Of a stretch of DNA of 64,000 nucleotides, positions 35,143 to 44,225 are shown piece by piece. This DNA comes from Mycolicibacterium arenosum. GTDB taxonomy: Bacteria; Actinomycetota; Actinomycetes; Mycobacteriales; Mycobacteriaceae. The stretch's first letter is position 1. Each line of letters starts with the position of its first letter. The stretch spans positions 186,001 through 250,000 of the forward strand of contig NZ_JANDBD010000002.1 in NCBI RefSeq assembly GCF_024320865.1. The letters are read 5' to 3'. A model generated the notes under the pieces. The model saw only the letters and a program-made list of their open reading frames with translations, ran no database searches and was not told where the DNA came from. A program made the translations under genes and the position numbers.

Positions 35143-36431
35143 GCCTGAAACTGAAGCGGCCCAACATCAAACCGCTCGCAGAGCGTAACCGGCTCGCCGT
35201 GGGCGCGGTCGGTATCGCGGTGGTGATCGCCGTGGTCGTCACGTCGTTCTCCTACGACAAGCTGCCTTTCATCAAGGGCACCGACGACTACTCCGCTTAC
35301 TTCGCCGAGGCGGGCGGGATCAAGTCCGGCAGCGACGTGCGGGTGTCCGGGCTGTCCGTCGGCAGGGTGTCCGACACCACGCTCGAGGGCACGCAGGTGC
35401 GCGTCGACTTCACGGTGGACAAGGGCGTCGAACTCGGCGATCGTACCGAGGCGGCGATCAAGACCGAGACGGTGCTCGGCACCAAGATGCTCGAGATCAC
35501 GCCACGCGGCGATGGCGTGCTCGACGGGCCGATCCCGCTCGATCGCACGAAGTCGCCCTACGACCTGCCCTCCGCGCTGGGGGATCTGACGACCGCCATC
35601 AGCGGGCTCGACACCACTCAGCTGTCGTCGGCGCTCACCACGCTGTCGCAGACGTTCGCCGACACTCCACTGGATCTCAAGCTCGCGCTCGAGGGGGTGT
35701 CGCGGTTCTCCGACACCCTCAACAGCCGCGATGCCGAACTGCGCAACCTGCTTGCCAACGCCAACAAGGTGACCGGGGTGCTGGCCAAGCGCAGCGATCA
35801 GATCGCCCAGCTGGTGGCCAACAGCAACGCGTTGCTCTCCGAGCTACTCGCACAACGGGATTCACTCGACGCGCTGATGAACAACCTGACCGCGGTATCG
35901 GCCTCGATCTCCGGCATCGTCGACGACAACCGCCAGACGCTGAAGCCCGCGCTCGACAAGCTCAACGGGGTGCTGAGCATCCTCGACAACCGCAAGCAGG
36001 AGTTGCAGAAGACGTTGTCGCTGTTGCGGCGCTACGCGATGTCGTTCGGTGAGGTGCTGGGGTCGGGACCCTTCTTCAAGGCCTCGCTCATGAACCTGGT
36101 GCCCGGCCAGTTCGCCCAGCCGTTCATCGACGCGGCGTTCTCCGACCTCGGGCTGGACCCCAACGTGCTGCTGCCGTCGCAACTCGTCGACCCGCCGATC
36201 GGTCAGCCCGGCACCCCGCCGTTGCCGATGCCGTACCCGCGCACCGGGCAGGGCGGTCTGCCGAGCCTGATGCTGCCCGACGCCATCACGGGCAACGTCG
36301 GCGACCAGGGTTGCGGACCGCCCGGCGTGCCGCTGCCCGGTCCGACCGGCTGCTACCCGTATCGGGAGCCCGAACCCGCGCCCCCGCCCGGTGGGCCGCC
36401 GCCGGGACCGCCGGCGCAAGGAGGTGGCTAG
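35139..36431 (+). CDS. mceC: MceC
   Basis: A 430-residue Mce protein with an N-terminal TM helix, MCE domain (GIKSGSDVRVSGLSVGRV), helical region and a Pro-rich tail. ATG 35139 overlaps the mceB stop; an in-frame GTG 35127 is less likely. Confidence 0.93.
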   Translation: MSLKLKRPNIKPLAERNRLAVGAVGIAVVIAVVVTSFSYDKLPFIKGTDDYSAYFAEAGGIKSGSDVRVSGLSVGRVSDTTLEGTQVRVDFTVDKGVELGDRTEAAIKTETVLGTKMLEITPRGDGVLDGPIPLDRTKSPYDLPSALGDLTTAISGLDTTQLSSALTTLSQTFADTPLDLKLALEGVSRFSDTLNSRDAELRNLLANANKVTGVLAKRSDQIAQLVANSNALLSELLAQRDSLDALMNNLTAVSASISGIVDDNRQTLKPALDKLNGVLSILDNRKQELQKTLSLLRRYAMSFGEVLGSGPFFKASLMNLVPGQFAQPFIDAAFSDLGLDPNVLLPSQLVDPPIGQPGTPPLPMPYPRTGQGGLPSLMLPDAITGNVGDQGCGPPGVPLPGPTGCYPYREPEPAPPPGGPPPGPPAQGGG

Positions 36432-36433
36432 TC

Positions 36434-37810
36434 ATGTCCTCCCCGTCATCCCGCACCATTCGCATCACCGCGGCGGTCGTGCTCGCGGTGACACTCGCCG
36501 TCGGTATCACGTTCGTCGCGACCCCCTGGTGGAAAGGCGTCACGAAAGACACCTACGTCGCGTACTTCGCGAACACCAACGGCCTCTACACCGGCGACGA
36601 GATCCGCATCCTCGGTGTCGCCGTCGGCACGGTCGACGAGATCGAGCCGCAGCCGACTACGACGAAGGTCACCTTCTCGGTGGAGTCTCAGTACCCGGTG
36701 CCCGCAGATGTCAAGGCCGCGATCCTGTCGCCGTCCCTCGTCAGCGCTCGTGCCATCCAGTTGGTGCCCGCGTACGACGGTGGCCCGAAACTGGAAGCGG
36801 GAGCCGAGATTCCGCAGGAGCGCACTGCCGTACCCGTCGAGTGGGACGACTTCCGGCAGCAGCTCGAGAAGCTGACGGACTCGCTGCAGCCGACGACGCC
36901 GGGTGGTCCGAGTCCGGTGGGCGAGTTCATCAACACCGCTGCCGACAACCTCCGCGGCGAGGGCGACACCGCGCGCGAGACGGTGATCAAGCTGTCCCAG
37001 GCGCTGTCGGCACTGGGCGACCACAGCACCGACATCTTCACCACGGTCAAGAACCTGCAACTGCTGGTGTCGGCGCTGTCGTCGAGCAGTGACCTGCTGG
37101 CCGCGTTCAACATCAACCTCGCCGACGTGACCACCGTGCTGTCCAACTCGCCCGACGAGTTCACCAACGCGACAAAGGGACTCGACGGGGCGGTCAACGA
37201 TCTGAGCGGATTCCTCGCCGACAACCGCGAGAGTACCGGCGTGACCGTCGACCGGCTCAACGCCATCACCACCGCGCTCAACGACAGCCGGATGGATCTC
37301 AAGCAGGTCCTGCACATCGCGCCGACGGTGTTCCAGAACTTCATGAACATCTACCAGCCCGCGCAGAGCGCGGTGACCGGCATCCTGGCGCCGGTGAACT
37401 TCGCGAACACCGTCCAGTTCATCTGCGGCGCAATCCAAGCCGCGTCGCGGATGAACAACGACGTGTCGTCGAAGCTGTGCGAACAGTACCTGGCGCCGAT
37501 CATCAAGAACCGCCAGTACAACTATCCGCCGCTCGGCTTCAACCCGTTCGTCGGTGCGTCGGCCCGGCCCAACGAGATCACCTACAGCGAGGACCGGCTG
37601 AACCCGAACCTGCCACCGGCGGGAGTGCCACCGGCTCCTCTACCCGCGGAGGCGTCCCTGCTGACGGGCGGACCGCAGGCGACGCCGGCCGATGCGGCCC
37701 TCGGACTGCAGGGCCTGATGCTGCCACCCGGCCTCGGACCGCAACCGGACCCGTCGCTGCCGCCGCTCCCGGCCGAACAGCAGCCGCCCGCGCCGGGAGG
37801 GACCCCGTGA
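36434..37810 (+). CDS. mceD: MceD
   Basis: A 458-residue Mce protein with an N-terminal TM helix, MCE domain (NGLYTGDEIRILGVAVGTVDEI), helical region and a Pro-rich tail ending PAPGGTP. The ATG at 36434 follows AAGGAGG at good spacing; upstream in-frame sequence overlaps mceC. Confidence 0.92.
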   Translation: MSSPSSRTIRITAAVVLAVTLAVGITFVATPWWKGVTKDTYVAYFANTNGLYTGDEIRILGVAVGTVDEIEPQPTTTKVTFSVESQYPVPADVKAAILSPSLVSARAIQLVPAYDGGPKLEAGAEIPQERTAVPVEWDDFRQQLEKLTDSLQPTTPGGPSPVGEFINTAADNLRGEGDTARETVIKLSQALSALGDHSTDIFTTVKNLQLLVSALSSSSDLLAAFNINLADVTTVLSNSPDEFTNATKGLDGAVNDLSGFLADNRESTGVTVDRLNAITTALNDSRMDLKQVLHIAPTVFQNFMNIYQPAQSAVTGILAPVNFANTVQFICGAIQAASRMNNDVSSKLCEQYLAPIIKNRQYNYPPLGFNPFVGASARPNEITYSEDRLNPNLPPAGVPPAPLPAEASLLTGGPQATPADAALGLQGLMLPPGLGPQPDPSLPPLPAEQQPPAPGGTP

Positions 37811-38928
37811 CGCGCTCCCTCCTCGCCGTGTTCATCGCCGTCTGCCTCTTCGCCGTGCCCGGCTGTGAGTGGCGGGGTCTGAACTCGCTGTCGCTGCCGG
37901 GTACTTCAGGGGACTCGGACGGGTCGTACACCATTCAGGCGCAGCTGCCCGATGTCGTTGTCATCCAACAGAACACCCGTGTCCGGGTGGCCGACGTGAA
38001 CGTCGGCAACGTCACCAGAATCGAGGTGCAGGACTGGCACGCGCTGGTCACCATGCGCATCAACGGCGACGTTCGCCTTCCTGCCAACAGCACCGCGAAG
38101 GTGGGGCAGACCAGCCTCCTCGGCTCGATGCACATCGAGCTGGCGCCGCCGACCGACGTGGCGCCGGAGGGTGAGCTCAAGGACGGGTCGGTGATCCCCC
38201 TGTCGTCGGCCGCGACCTACCCGACCACCGAACAGACCCTCGCGTCGGTGTCGATCCTGCTGAACGGCGGCGGGCTCGGGCAGCTACAGGAGATCAATCA
38301 GACGTTCGCGAAGGCGCTCGCCGGCCGCGAGAACGACATGCGCAGCCTGCTCACGCAGTTGGACGCCTTCATCAGCCAGCTCAACGTGCAGACCGACGAC
38401 ATCATCACCGCGACCGAGAAACTGAACTCGCTGGCGGGGCAGGTGGCCGCCAGGGATGACACGGTGGACAAAGCGCTCACCGACATTCCGAAAGCGCTTG
38501 CTGTGCTGGCGGAGTCGCGCACGCAGATCGCCGACGCCGTCACCGCGCTCGGCAGGTTCGGTGCGGTCGCCGCGTCGACGGCGGACCAGACGCGGGAATC
38601 GCTCGTCGCGAACCTGCGCAACATCGCTCCGGTACTTCGCGAACTCGCGAACGCGGGCCCGTCGCTGACCAGGGGCCTCGACTTCCTGTCGACCTACCCG
38701 TGGGTGAAGAGCACCATCGGCAACTGGTTCCGCGGTGACTTCGCCAACATCAGCCTGGTGGTCGACCTCACGCTCAGCCGACTCGACAGCGGCTTGTTCA
38801 CCGGCACGCGGTGGGAGGGCAACCTCACGGAGCTCGAGCTGCAGTGGGGCCGGACGATCGGTCAGATGCCGAGTCCGTACACCGCGGGCAACCCGTTGAT
38901 CGCGCCGTACAACTGGGGAGCGTACTGA
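37807..38928 (+). CDS. mceE: MceE lipoprotein (LprN-like)
   Basis: A 373-residue Mce protein anchored by lipid. The lipobox AVPGC puts the lipidated cysteine at residue 20, as in other MceE subunits. MCE domain includes NTRVRVADVNVGNVTRI. GTG start overlaps the mceD stop. Confidence 0.93.
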   Translation: MTRSLLAVFIAVCLFAVPGCEWRGLNSLSLPGTSGDSDGSYTIQAQLPDVVVIQQNTRVRVADVNVGNVTRIEVQDWHALVTMRINGDVRLPANSTAKVGQTSLLGSMHIELAPPTDVAPEGELKDGSVIPLSSAATYPTTEQTLASVSILLNGGGLGQLQEINQTFAKALAGRENDMRSLLTQLDAFISQLNVQTDDIITATEKLNSLAGQVAARDDTVDKALTDIPKALAVLAESRTQIADAVTALGRFGAVAASTADQTRESLVANLRNIAPVLRELANAGPSLTRGLDFLSTYPWVKSTIGNWFRGDFANISLVVDLTLSRLDSGLFTGTRWEGNLTELELQWGRTIGQMPSPYTAGNPLIAPYNWGAY

Positions 38929-38929
38929 C

Positions 38930-40393
38930 GTGATACGCCTTCCGCGCACCGTGTGGACGCAGCTGGTGATCCTGGCGGCGGTGACCGTGATCGCCGTCGG
39001 CATCATGGCGTTCGGGTTCATCAACGTCCCCGCGCTTATCGGGATCGGTCGATACCACGTCACGGTCGACCTACCCGCGACCGGCGGGCTGTACCCGACG
39101 TCGGTGGTGACCTACCGCGGCACCGAGATCGGTCGCGTCGAGTCCGTCGACGTCACGGCCACCGGCGCGAGGGCCGAACTGAAGCTGAACTCGGACACGC
39201 CGATCCCCGCCGACGTCGAGGCTGCGGTGCACAGCCGATCGGCGGTCGGCGAGCAGTTCCTGGAACTGACGCCCAAGGGCGACGACGGCGGCCGGATGCT
39301 GGCCGACGGCGATACCATCGCCGCTGCGAACGTGACCGTCCCCGCCGACATCGGCAGCCTGCTCGACGCGACGAACACCGCGCTGAAGGCGATTCCGCAG
39401 GACAACCTGAAGACCGTCGTGGACGAGGCGGCGACGGCGGTGGCGGGGCTGGGACCCGAACTGTCGCGCATCATCGACGGCTCCACGTCGCTGGCGATTC
39501 AGGCGGGCGAGAAGAAGGATTCGATCACCCAGCTGATCGACCAGGCGCCCGCCGTGCTGGAGTCGCAAGTGCGGACCTCGGATTCGATCGCGACGTGGGC
39601 GCAGCGGCTGGCGTCGATCACCGGCCAGCTGGCGGCTCAGGACCCGGCCTTCGCGGACCTGCTGCGCAAAGGCGCGCCCGCGCTGAACGAGGGCAGGGCG
39701 CTGCTCGACCGGGTTGCCCCCGCGCTGCCCGTGTTGCTGGCCAACATGGTCAGCCTCGGCGACATCGCGGTGACCTACCGGCCCAACATCGAGCAGTTGC
39801 TGGTTCTGTTCCCGCAGGGCACCGCGGTGATGTCCGCGATCGCGCTGCCGAACGCCGACACCCAGCAGGACTACAAGGGCATCTACCTCGACTTCAATCT
39901 GAACCTGAACCTGCCGCCGCCGTGCAACACCGGCTTCCTTCCCGTGCAACAACAGCGCTCGCCCGTCAACGAGGACGCGCCCGACCGCACCCTCGGCGAG
40001 CTCTACTGCCGGCTGCCTCAGGACTCGAACATGAATGTCCGTGGTGTGCGCAATATTCCGTGTGCGGGTAACCCCGCCAAGCGCGCGCCGTCAGTGGAGT
40101 TGTGCGAGAGCAACGAGAACTACGTGCCGCTCAACGACGGCACTAACTGGAAGGGCGACCCCAACGCGACGCTGTCGGGTCAGGGGGTGCCGCAGTTCGC
40201 GCCGGGGGTCGCCTGGCCCGGCCCGGATGTCGCCGCGGCGCCACCGAGCGCGGCGCCACCCGTCGCCTTCGTGCCGTACGACCCCGCCACCGGAGCGTTC
40301 ACCGGGCCCGACGGGCGTCGTTACACCCAGGCCGATCTGGCGCAGCAACCCGCCACCTCGTGGGAGTCCCTGCTGATACCGCCCGGCCGTTAG
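38930..40393 (+). CDS. mceF: MceF
   Basis: A 487-residue Mce protein with an N-terminal TM helix, MCE domain (GGLYPTSVVTYRGTEIGRVESV), helical region and a C-terminal extension with a cysteine-bearing segment (NTGFLPVQ...YCRLPQDSN...IPCAGNPA) and a Pro/Ala-rich end. Last mce gene; no mas/mam genes follow, but SRPBCC genes do, 23 nt on. Confidence 0.92.
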   Translation: MIRLPRTVWTQLVILAAVTVIAVGIMAFGFINVPALIGIGRYHVTVDLPATGGLYPTSVVTYRGTEIGRVESVDVTATGARAELKLNSDTPIPADVEAAVHSRSAVGEQFLELTPKGDDGGRMLADGDTIAAANVTVPADIGSLLDATNTALKAIPQDNLKTVVDEAATAVAGLGPELSRIIDGSTSLAIQAGEKKDSITQLIDQAPAVLESQVRTSDSIATWAQRLASITGQLAAQDPAFADLLRKGAPALNEGRALLDRVAPALPVLLANMVSLGDIAVTYRPNIEQLLVLFPQGTAVMSAIALPNADTQQDYKGIYLDFNLNLNLPPPCNTGFLPVQQQRSPVNEDAPDRTLGELYCRLPQDSNMNVRGVRNIPCAGNPAKRAPSVELCESNENYVPLNDGTNWKGDPNATLSGQGVPQFAPGVAWPGPDVAAAPPSAAPPVAFVPYDPATGAFTGPDGRRYTQADLAQQPATSWESLLIPPGR

Positions 40394-40416
40394 TTCCGAC
40401 TCGCTACGGTTGCGCC

Positions 40417-40857
40417 ATGGCAACCACCGATTCGCGTGAAGTCACGATCGCAGCGACGCCCGAGGAGATCCTCGACGTCATCGCCGACGTGGAGTCGACA
40501 CCCAGCTGGTCCCCGCAGTACACCAAGTCCGAGATCCTCGAGCGGTATCCGGACGGGCGGCCCAAGCAGGCCAAGATGACGGTCAAGGCCGCGGGCATCA
40601 CCGACGAACAGGTGATCGAGTACACCTGGACCGATAGCAGCGTCACGTGGACACTGCTCTCGTCGAGTTCGATGAAGGCGCAGGACGCGGGCTACACGCT
40701 CACTCCGGCAGGGGACAAGACCAAGGTCCGGTTCGACATGAAGATCGACCTGTCGGTGCCGCTGCCCGGATTCATCGTCAAGCGCACGCTCAAGGGCGGC
40801 ATGGAGACCGCCACGGACGGGTTGGCCAAGCAGGTGCTGAAGGTCAAGAAGGGCTAG
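40417..40857 (+). CDS. SRPBCC (START-like) lipid-binding protein 1
   Basis: A 146-residue helix-grip protein with a polyketide-cyclase/START-like pattern (SREVTIAATPEEILDVIADVESTPSWSPQY ... YTLTPAGDKTKVRFDM). It probably binds a hydrophobic ligand in the cytoplasm, fitting its place after the Mce lipid importer. ATG 40417 gives a length equal to its neighbour. It ends LKVKKG, identical to the next protein's end. Confidence 0.85.
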   Translation: MATTDSREVTIAATPEEILDVIADVESTPSWSPQYTKSEILERYPDGRPKQAKMTVKAAGITDEQVIEYTWTDSSVTWTLLSSSSMKAQDAGYTLTPAGDKTKVRFDMKIDLSVPLPGFIVKRTLKGGMETATDGLAKQVLKVKKG

Positions 40858-40860
40858 CGG

Positions 40861-41301
40861 GTGGCCATCACCGAACGACGCGAGGTCGTCATCGAGGCGA
40901 CACCCGACGAGATCCTCGACGTGCTCCTGGACATCGAGCACCTGACCGAGTGGTCCTCGGCGCACCAGGAGGTCGAGGTGCTCGAGCGAGACGACAACGG
41001 GCACCCGAAGAAGTCCCGCATGGTCGTCAAGGTCGTCGGGATCAGTGACGAGCAGTTCATGGACCACGCCACCTACCCCGACGGCATCGGCTGGACGCTG
41101 GTGAGCTCCCAGCAGCAGCGCGCGCAGGACGCGCGCTACACCCTGATCCCCGAGGGGGACAAGACGCGGGTTCGGTTCGACCTCATGGTGGATCTCATCG
41201 CGCCGCTGCCCGGCTTCCTGGTGAAACAGGGCGCGAAGGGTCTGCTCACGACCGCGACCGAGGGGCTGCGCAAGCGGGTGCTGAAGGTCAAGAAGGGCTA
41301 G
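40861..41301 (+). CDS. SRPBCC (START-like) lipid-binding protein 2
   Basis: A 146-residue paralogue of the preceding gene, sharing TPDEILDVLLDIEHLTEWS, the KKSRMVVKVVGISDEQ segment, PLPGFLVK and the C-terminus LKVKKG. GTG start, 3 nt after the previous stop. Tandem duplication; ligand unknown. Confidence 0.86.
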   Translation: MAITERREVVIEATPDEILDVLLDIEHLTEWSSAHQEVEVLERDDNGHPKKSRMVVKVVGISDEQFMDHATYPDGIGWTLVSSQQQRAQDARYTLIPEGDKTRVRFDLMVDLIAPLPGFLVKQGAKGLLTTATEGLRKRVLKVKKG

Positions 41302-41304
41302 CGC

Positions 41305-42375
41305 ATGGGTCCCCTGGCCGGGGTGAGGGTCCTCGAACTCGGCGGTATCGGACCGGGTCCACACGCGGGCATGATCCTCGCCGACCTGGGTGCCGACGTC
41401 GTGCGCGTGCGCCGCCCCGGTGGCCTCGCGATGCCCGCGGAGAACGTCGACCTGATGCACCGCGGCAAGCGCGCCGTCGACCTCGACGTCAAGAACGACC
41501 CGCACCTGCTGCTGGACCTGGCGGCCAAGGCCGACGTGCTGCTGGACTGCTTCCGGCCGGGCACGTGCGAGCGGCTCGGCATCGGGCCCGCGGAGTGCGC
41601 GGCGGTCAATCCGCGGCTGATCTTCGCGCGTATCACCGGGTGGGGGCAGGACGGCCCGCTGGCGCGGACGGCGGGGCACGACATCAACTACCTGTCGCAG
41701 ACCGGCGCGCTCAGTGCCATCGGCTTCCGCGACCGGCCGCCCGTCGTGCCGCTGAACTACGTTGCCGATTTCGGTGGCGGGTCGATGTTCGTGCTGCTGG
41801 GCATTGTGTCGGCGTTGTACGAGCGGGAGCACTCGGGACGGGGGCAGGTGATCGACGCCGCGATGGTCGACGGCGTGAGCGTGCTGTCGCAGATGATGTG
41901 GACGCAGAAGTCGACGGGCGCGCTGCGGGACCGGCGGGAGACGTTCCTGTTGGACGGCAGCGCCCCGTACTACCGCACCTACGAGACGGCTGACGGGCAG
42001 TACATGGCGGTGGGATCCATTGAGCCGCAGTTCTTCTCGCAACTGCTCCAGGGGCTCGGCCTGTCGCCCGAGGAGGTCCCGCCGCAGCACGACCGTGACC
42101 GCTTCGAGGAGATGGCGGCGATCCTCACCGAGCGGTTCGCGACGAAGACCCGCGCCGAGTGGACGGTGATCTTCGACGGCACCGACGCCTGCGTCACCCC
42201 GGTGCTGACCTGGACGGAGGCCGCGACCAACGACCATCTGCTGGCGCGCTCGACGTTGACCGACGTCGACGGCGTCACGCAGGCCGCGCCCGCGCCTCGG
42301 TTCTCGCGGTCCCAGCCGGGCCCTATCGGCCGACCGCCGCAGCAGACGACGGCGCGCTCCGATATCGGTTGGTGA
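41305..42375 (+). CDS. CaiB/BaiF-family CoA-transferase / acyl-CoA racemase
   Basis: A 356-residue class III CoA-transferase (LAGVRVLELGGIGPGPHAGMILADLGADVVRV; RGKRAVDLDVKNDPH; catalytic-Asp region GHDINYLSQTGALS). It resembles alpha-methylacyl-CoA racemases (M. tuberculosis far/mcr group), which epimerise branched-chain acyl-CoAs from sterol side chains or methyl-branched lipids. Immediate linkage to SRPBCC and mce genes suggests catabolism of an imported lipid. Confidence 0.88.
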   Translation: MGPLAGVRVLELGGIGPGPHAGMILADLGADVVRVRRPGGLAMPAENVDLMHRGKRAVDLDVKNDPHLLLDLAAKADVLLDCFRPGTCERLGIGPAECAAVNPRLIFARITGWGQDGPLARTAGHDINYLSQTGALSAIGFRDRPPVVPLNYVADFGGGSMFVLLGIVSALYEREHSGRGQVIDAAMVDGVSVLSQMMWTQKSTGALRDRRETFLLDGSAPYYRTYETADGQYMAVGSIEPQFFSQLLQGLGLSPEEVPPQHDRDRFEEMAAILTERFATKTRAEWTVIFDGTDACVTPVLTWTEAATNDHLLARSTLTDVDGVTQAAPAPRFSRSQPGPIGRPPQQTTARSDIGW

Positions 42376-42432
42376 CGGCGATTTGCTGCTGGCAACGTCG
42401 TCGATGAACAAAATCGCAGTTCGCGAAAAGTC

Positions 42433-42460
42433 TTGCCTCAATCTAAGGGCAGTCTTATAT
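42433..42460 (+). promoter_or_regulatory. Promoter of the third SRPBCC gene
   Basis: TTGCCT (42433-42438), a 16-nt spacer and TTATAT (42455-42460) make a good sigma-A-type promoter. The ATG at 42468 is only 7 nt past the -10, so the transcript is probably leaderless. Confidence 0.55.
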
Positions 42461-42467
42461 TTGCCTG

Positions 42468-42905
42468 ATGGCTGTACGAGCGTCGAGAGAAGTCCTCTTC
42501 GACGCCTCGCCGGAGGCGATCCTCAATGCGCTCGCCGACATCGACGAGGTGCCGTCCTGGTCCACCCTGCACAGGTCCACGGAAGTCGTGGACCGACATC
42601 CCGATGGCCGACCCCATCACGTGAAGGCGACCGTGAAGATCATGGGGATCTCCGACACGGAGATGCTCGAGTACCACTGGGGTGACGACTGGATGGTGTG
42701 GGACGCCGAGGAGACGTTCCAGCAGCGCGGCCAGCACGGGGAGTACAAGCTGATCCGCGAGGGTGACCGCACCCGAGTCAGATTCGACCTGATCGTCGAC
42801 CTCGCCGCGCCGATCCCGTCCTTCCTGATCAAGCGCGCCAAGAAGATGGTGCTCGACGCGGCCGTCGACCGGTTGCGCTGCCGGGTGACGCGCTTCTACG
42901 GCTAG
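42468..42905 (+). CDS. SRPBCC (START-like) lipid-binding protein 3
   Basis: A 145-residue third member of the local family (SREVLFDASPEAILNALADIDEVPSWSTLH; GEYKLIREGDRTRVRFDLIVDLAAPIPSFLIKRAKK). It diverges from the first two at the C-terminus (CRVTRFYG). It has its own promoter, separate from the mce-linked pair. Confidence 0.85.
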   Translation: MAVRASREVLFDASPEAILNALADIDEVPSWSTLHRSTEVVDRHPDGRPHHVKATVKIMGISDTEMLEYHWGDDWMVWDAEETFQQRGQHGEYKLIREGDRTRVRFDLIVDLAAPIPSFLIKRAKKMVLDAAVDRLRCRVTRFYG

Positions 42906-42959
42906 GAATCGGCACGATCTAAACGGAATGTGCCGGGACGCCCTGGCGCTGACCCGTAC

Positions 42960-43877
42960 ATGCCCACAGGAGTAGTACTCGATCCGGACAGGTCCGCCCC
43001 CAACCACGTCGACGCCGCCGTCGATCAGGCGCGCCGCGCCTATGCCGCCGGCGTGCGCCAGGTGTGGATCGCGCAGCAGTTCGACCACGACGCGATCACG
43101 CTGTCGGGTCTCGTCGGCGCGGCCGTACCGGGGCTGGGCGTCGGGACATTCGTCGTACCGATCAACCCTCGCCACCCGCTTGTCCTCGCATCGCAGGCGC
43201 AGACCGCGCAAGCCGCGGCGCATGGGAACTTCAGCCTCGGACTCGGTCTCGGTGCCCACGCGCCCGAGGCGAAGGCGTTCGGCGTCGAATGGACGAACAC
43301 CATCGGTCGGCTCCGCGAACACCTGCAGGTGCTGCGCTCGATCTTCGACTCCGGCACCGTCGACTTCCAAGGTGCGGAGTTGTCCGCGAGCCCCGAGTGG
43401 CCGGTCACCGTTGCGGGTGGATCACCGTTACCGATCTACGTTGCGGCCATGGGGCCCAGGGCGTTACGCGTCACCGGAGAACTGGCCGATGGCACGCTGC
43501 CGTACCTGGCGGGGCCACGGACACTCGATGAGTTCATCGTGCCTACCATCGCGTCGGCGGCTGCCGAGGCCGGCAGGCCCGCGCCGGAGGTGATCGCCGC
43601 CGTGCCGGTCCTCGTCACGGACGACATCGACGCGGGCCGCGACGCCGCCGCCGAGGCGCTGGGCTTCTACACGTCGATTCCGTCGTACGCGAAGGTCATC
43701 GAACGCGAGGGCGTCGACTCGGTGATCGACCTCGCCGCGGTCGGCACCGCCCAGGACGTGGCCAGGCAGCTGCGCCGCTACCGGGATGCAGGCGCCACCG
43801 ATGTCGTGCTGAGTCCGCTGGTGCGAACCGGAATCGCCGCGCTCGAGCCGGTGTGGGAGGTCGCCGCGTCCTTGTGA
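42960..43877 (+). CDS. LLM-class F420-dependent oxidoreductase
   Basis: A 305-residue TIM-barrel flavin/F420 enzyme (ARRAYAAGVRQVWIAQQFDHDAITL; GLGLGAHAPEAKAFG; AAMGPRALRVTGELADG). Mycobacteria use F420 in many such enzymes; the substrate is not predictable. MPTGVV at ATG 42960 is the preferred start; a GTG at 42930 is possible. Confidence 0.85.
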   Translation: MPTGVVLDPDRSAPNHVDAAVDQARRAYAAGVRQVWIAQQFDHDAITLSGLVGAAVPGLGVGTFVVPINPRHPLVLASQAQTAQAAAHGNFSLGLGLGAHAPEAKAFGVEWTNTIGRLREHLQVLRSIFDSGTVDFQGAELSASPEWPVTVAGGSPLPIYVAAMGPRALRVTGELADGTLPYLAGPRTLDEFIVPTIASAAAEAGRPAPEVIAAVPVLVTDDIDAGRDAAAEALGFYTSIPSYAKVIEREGVDSVIDLAAVGTAQDVARQLRRYRDAGATDVVLSPLVRTGIAALEPVWEVAASL

Positions 43878-43952
43878 ATGGCGGCTAACCGGTAGCGGGG
43901 ACTGGGTGCTGGCATCGACGACGCCGGCGCGGGATCGCGGGAGGCTCGAGCC

Positions 43953-44225
43953 ATGAGAAGAACACTCCTCGCCACCGCCGCCGCCACCGGTTACATCTTC
44001 GCCGCCGGATTCACCATGGCCGCCCCCGCCAATGCCGACCCCTACGGCGGTCAGCAGGCCGACACCGTGGTGAGCAGCCTGCAGGCCAAGGGTTACGACG
44101 TTCAGGTCCAGGGGGACGCGGAAGCGCCGCTCTCGGAGTGCACGGCCACGCAGGTCAGCGGTCTATCGGGGCCGGGTTCAACCGTCTACGTCACGCTGTC
44201 GTGCGACGACGATCACGACGAGTGA
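43953..44225 (+). CDS. Small secreted protein with one PASTA-like unit
   Basis: A 90-residue exported protein. The signal peptide ends AAPANA|DPYGG; the mature part (QQADTVVSSLQAKGYDVQVQGD...CTATQVSGLSG...VTLSCDDDHDE) resembles a single PASTA-like unit with two cysteines and an acidic His-containing end. GGGAGG precedes the ATG. It overlaps the convergent aminotransferase gene by 13 nt. Confidence 0.72.
   Translation: MRRTLLATAAATGYIFAAGFTMAAPANADPYGGQQADTVVSSLQAKGYDVQVQGDAEAPLSECTATQVSGLSGPGSTVYVTLSCDDDHDE

Noticed and set aside
40390..42441. 683-codon open frame antisense to the SRPBCC and CaiB genes
   Set aside because: Shadow of well-identified genes; low-complexity composition and no start signals.
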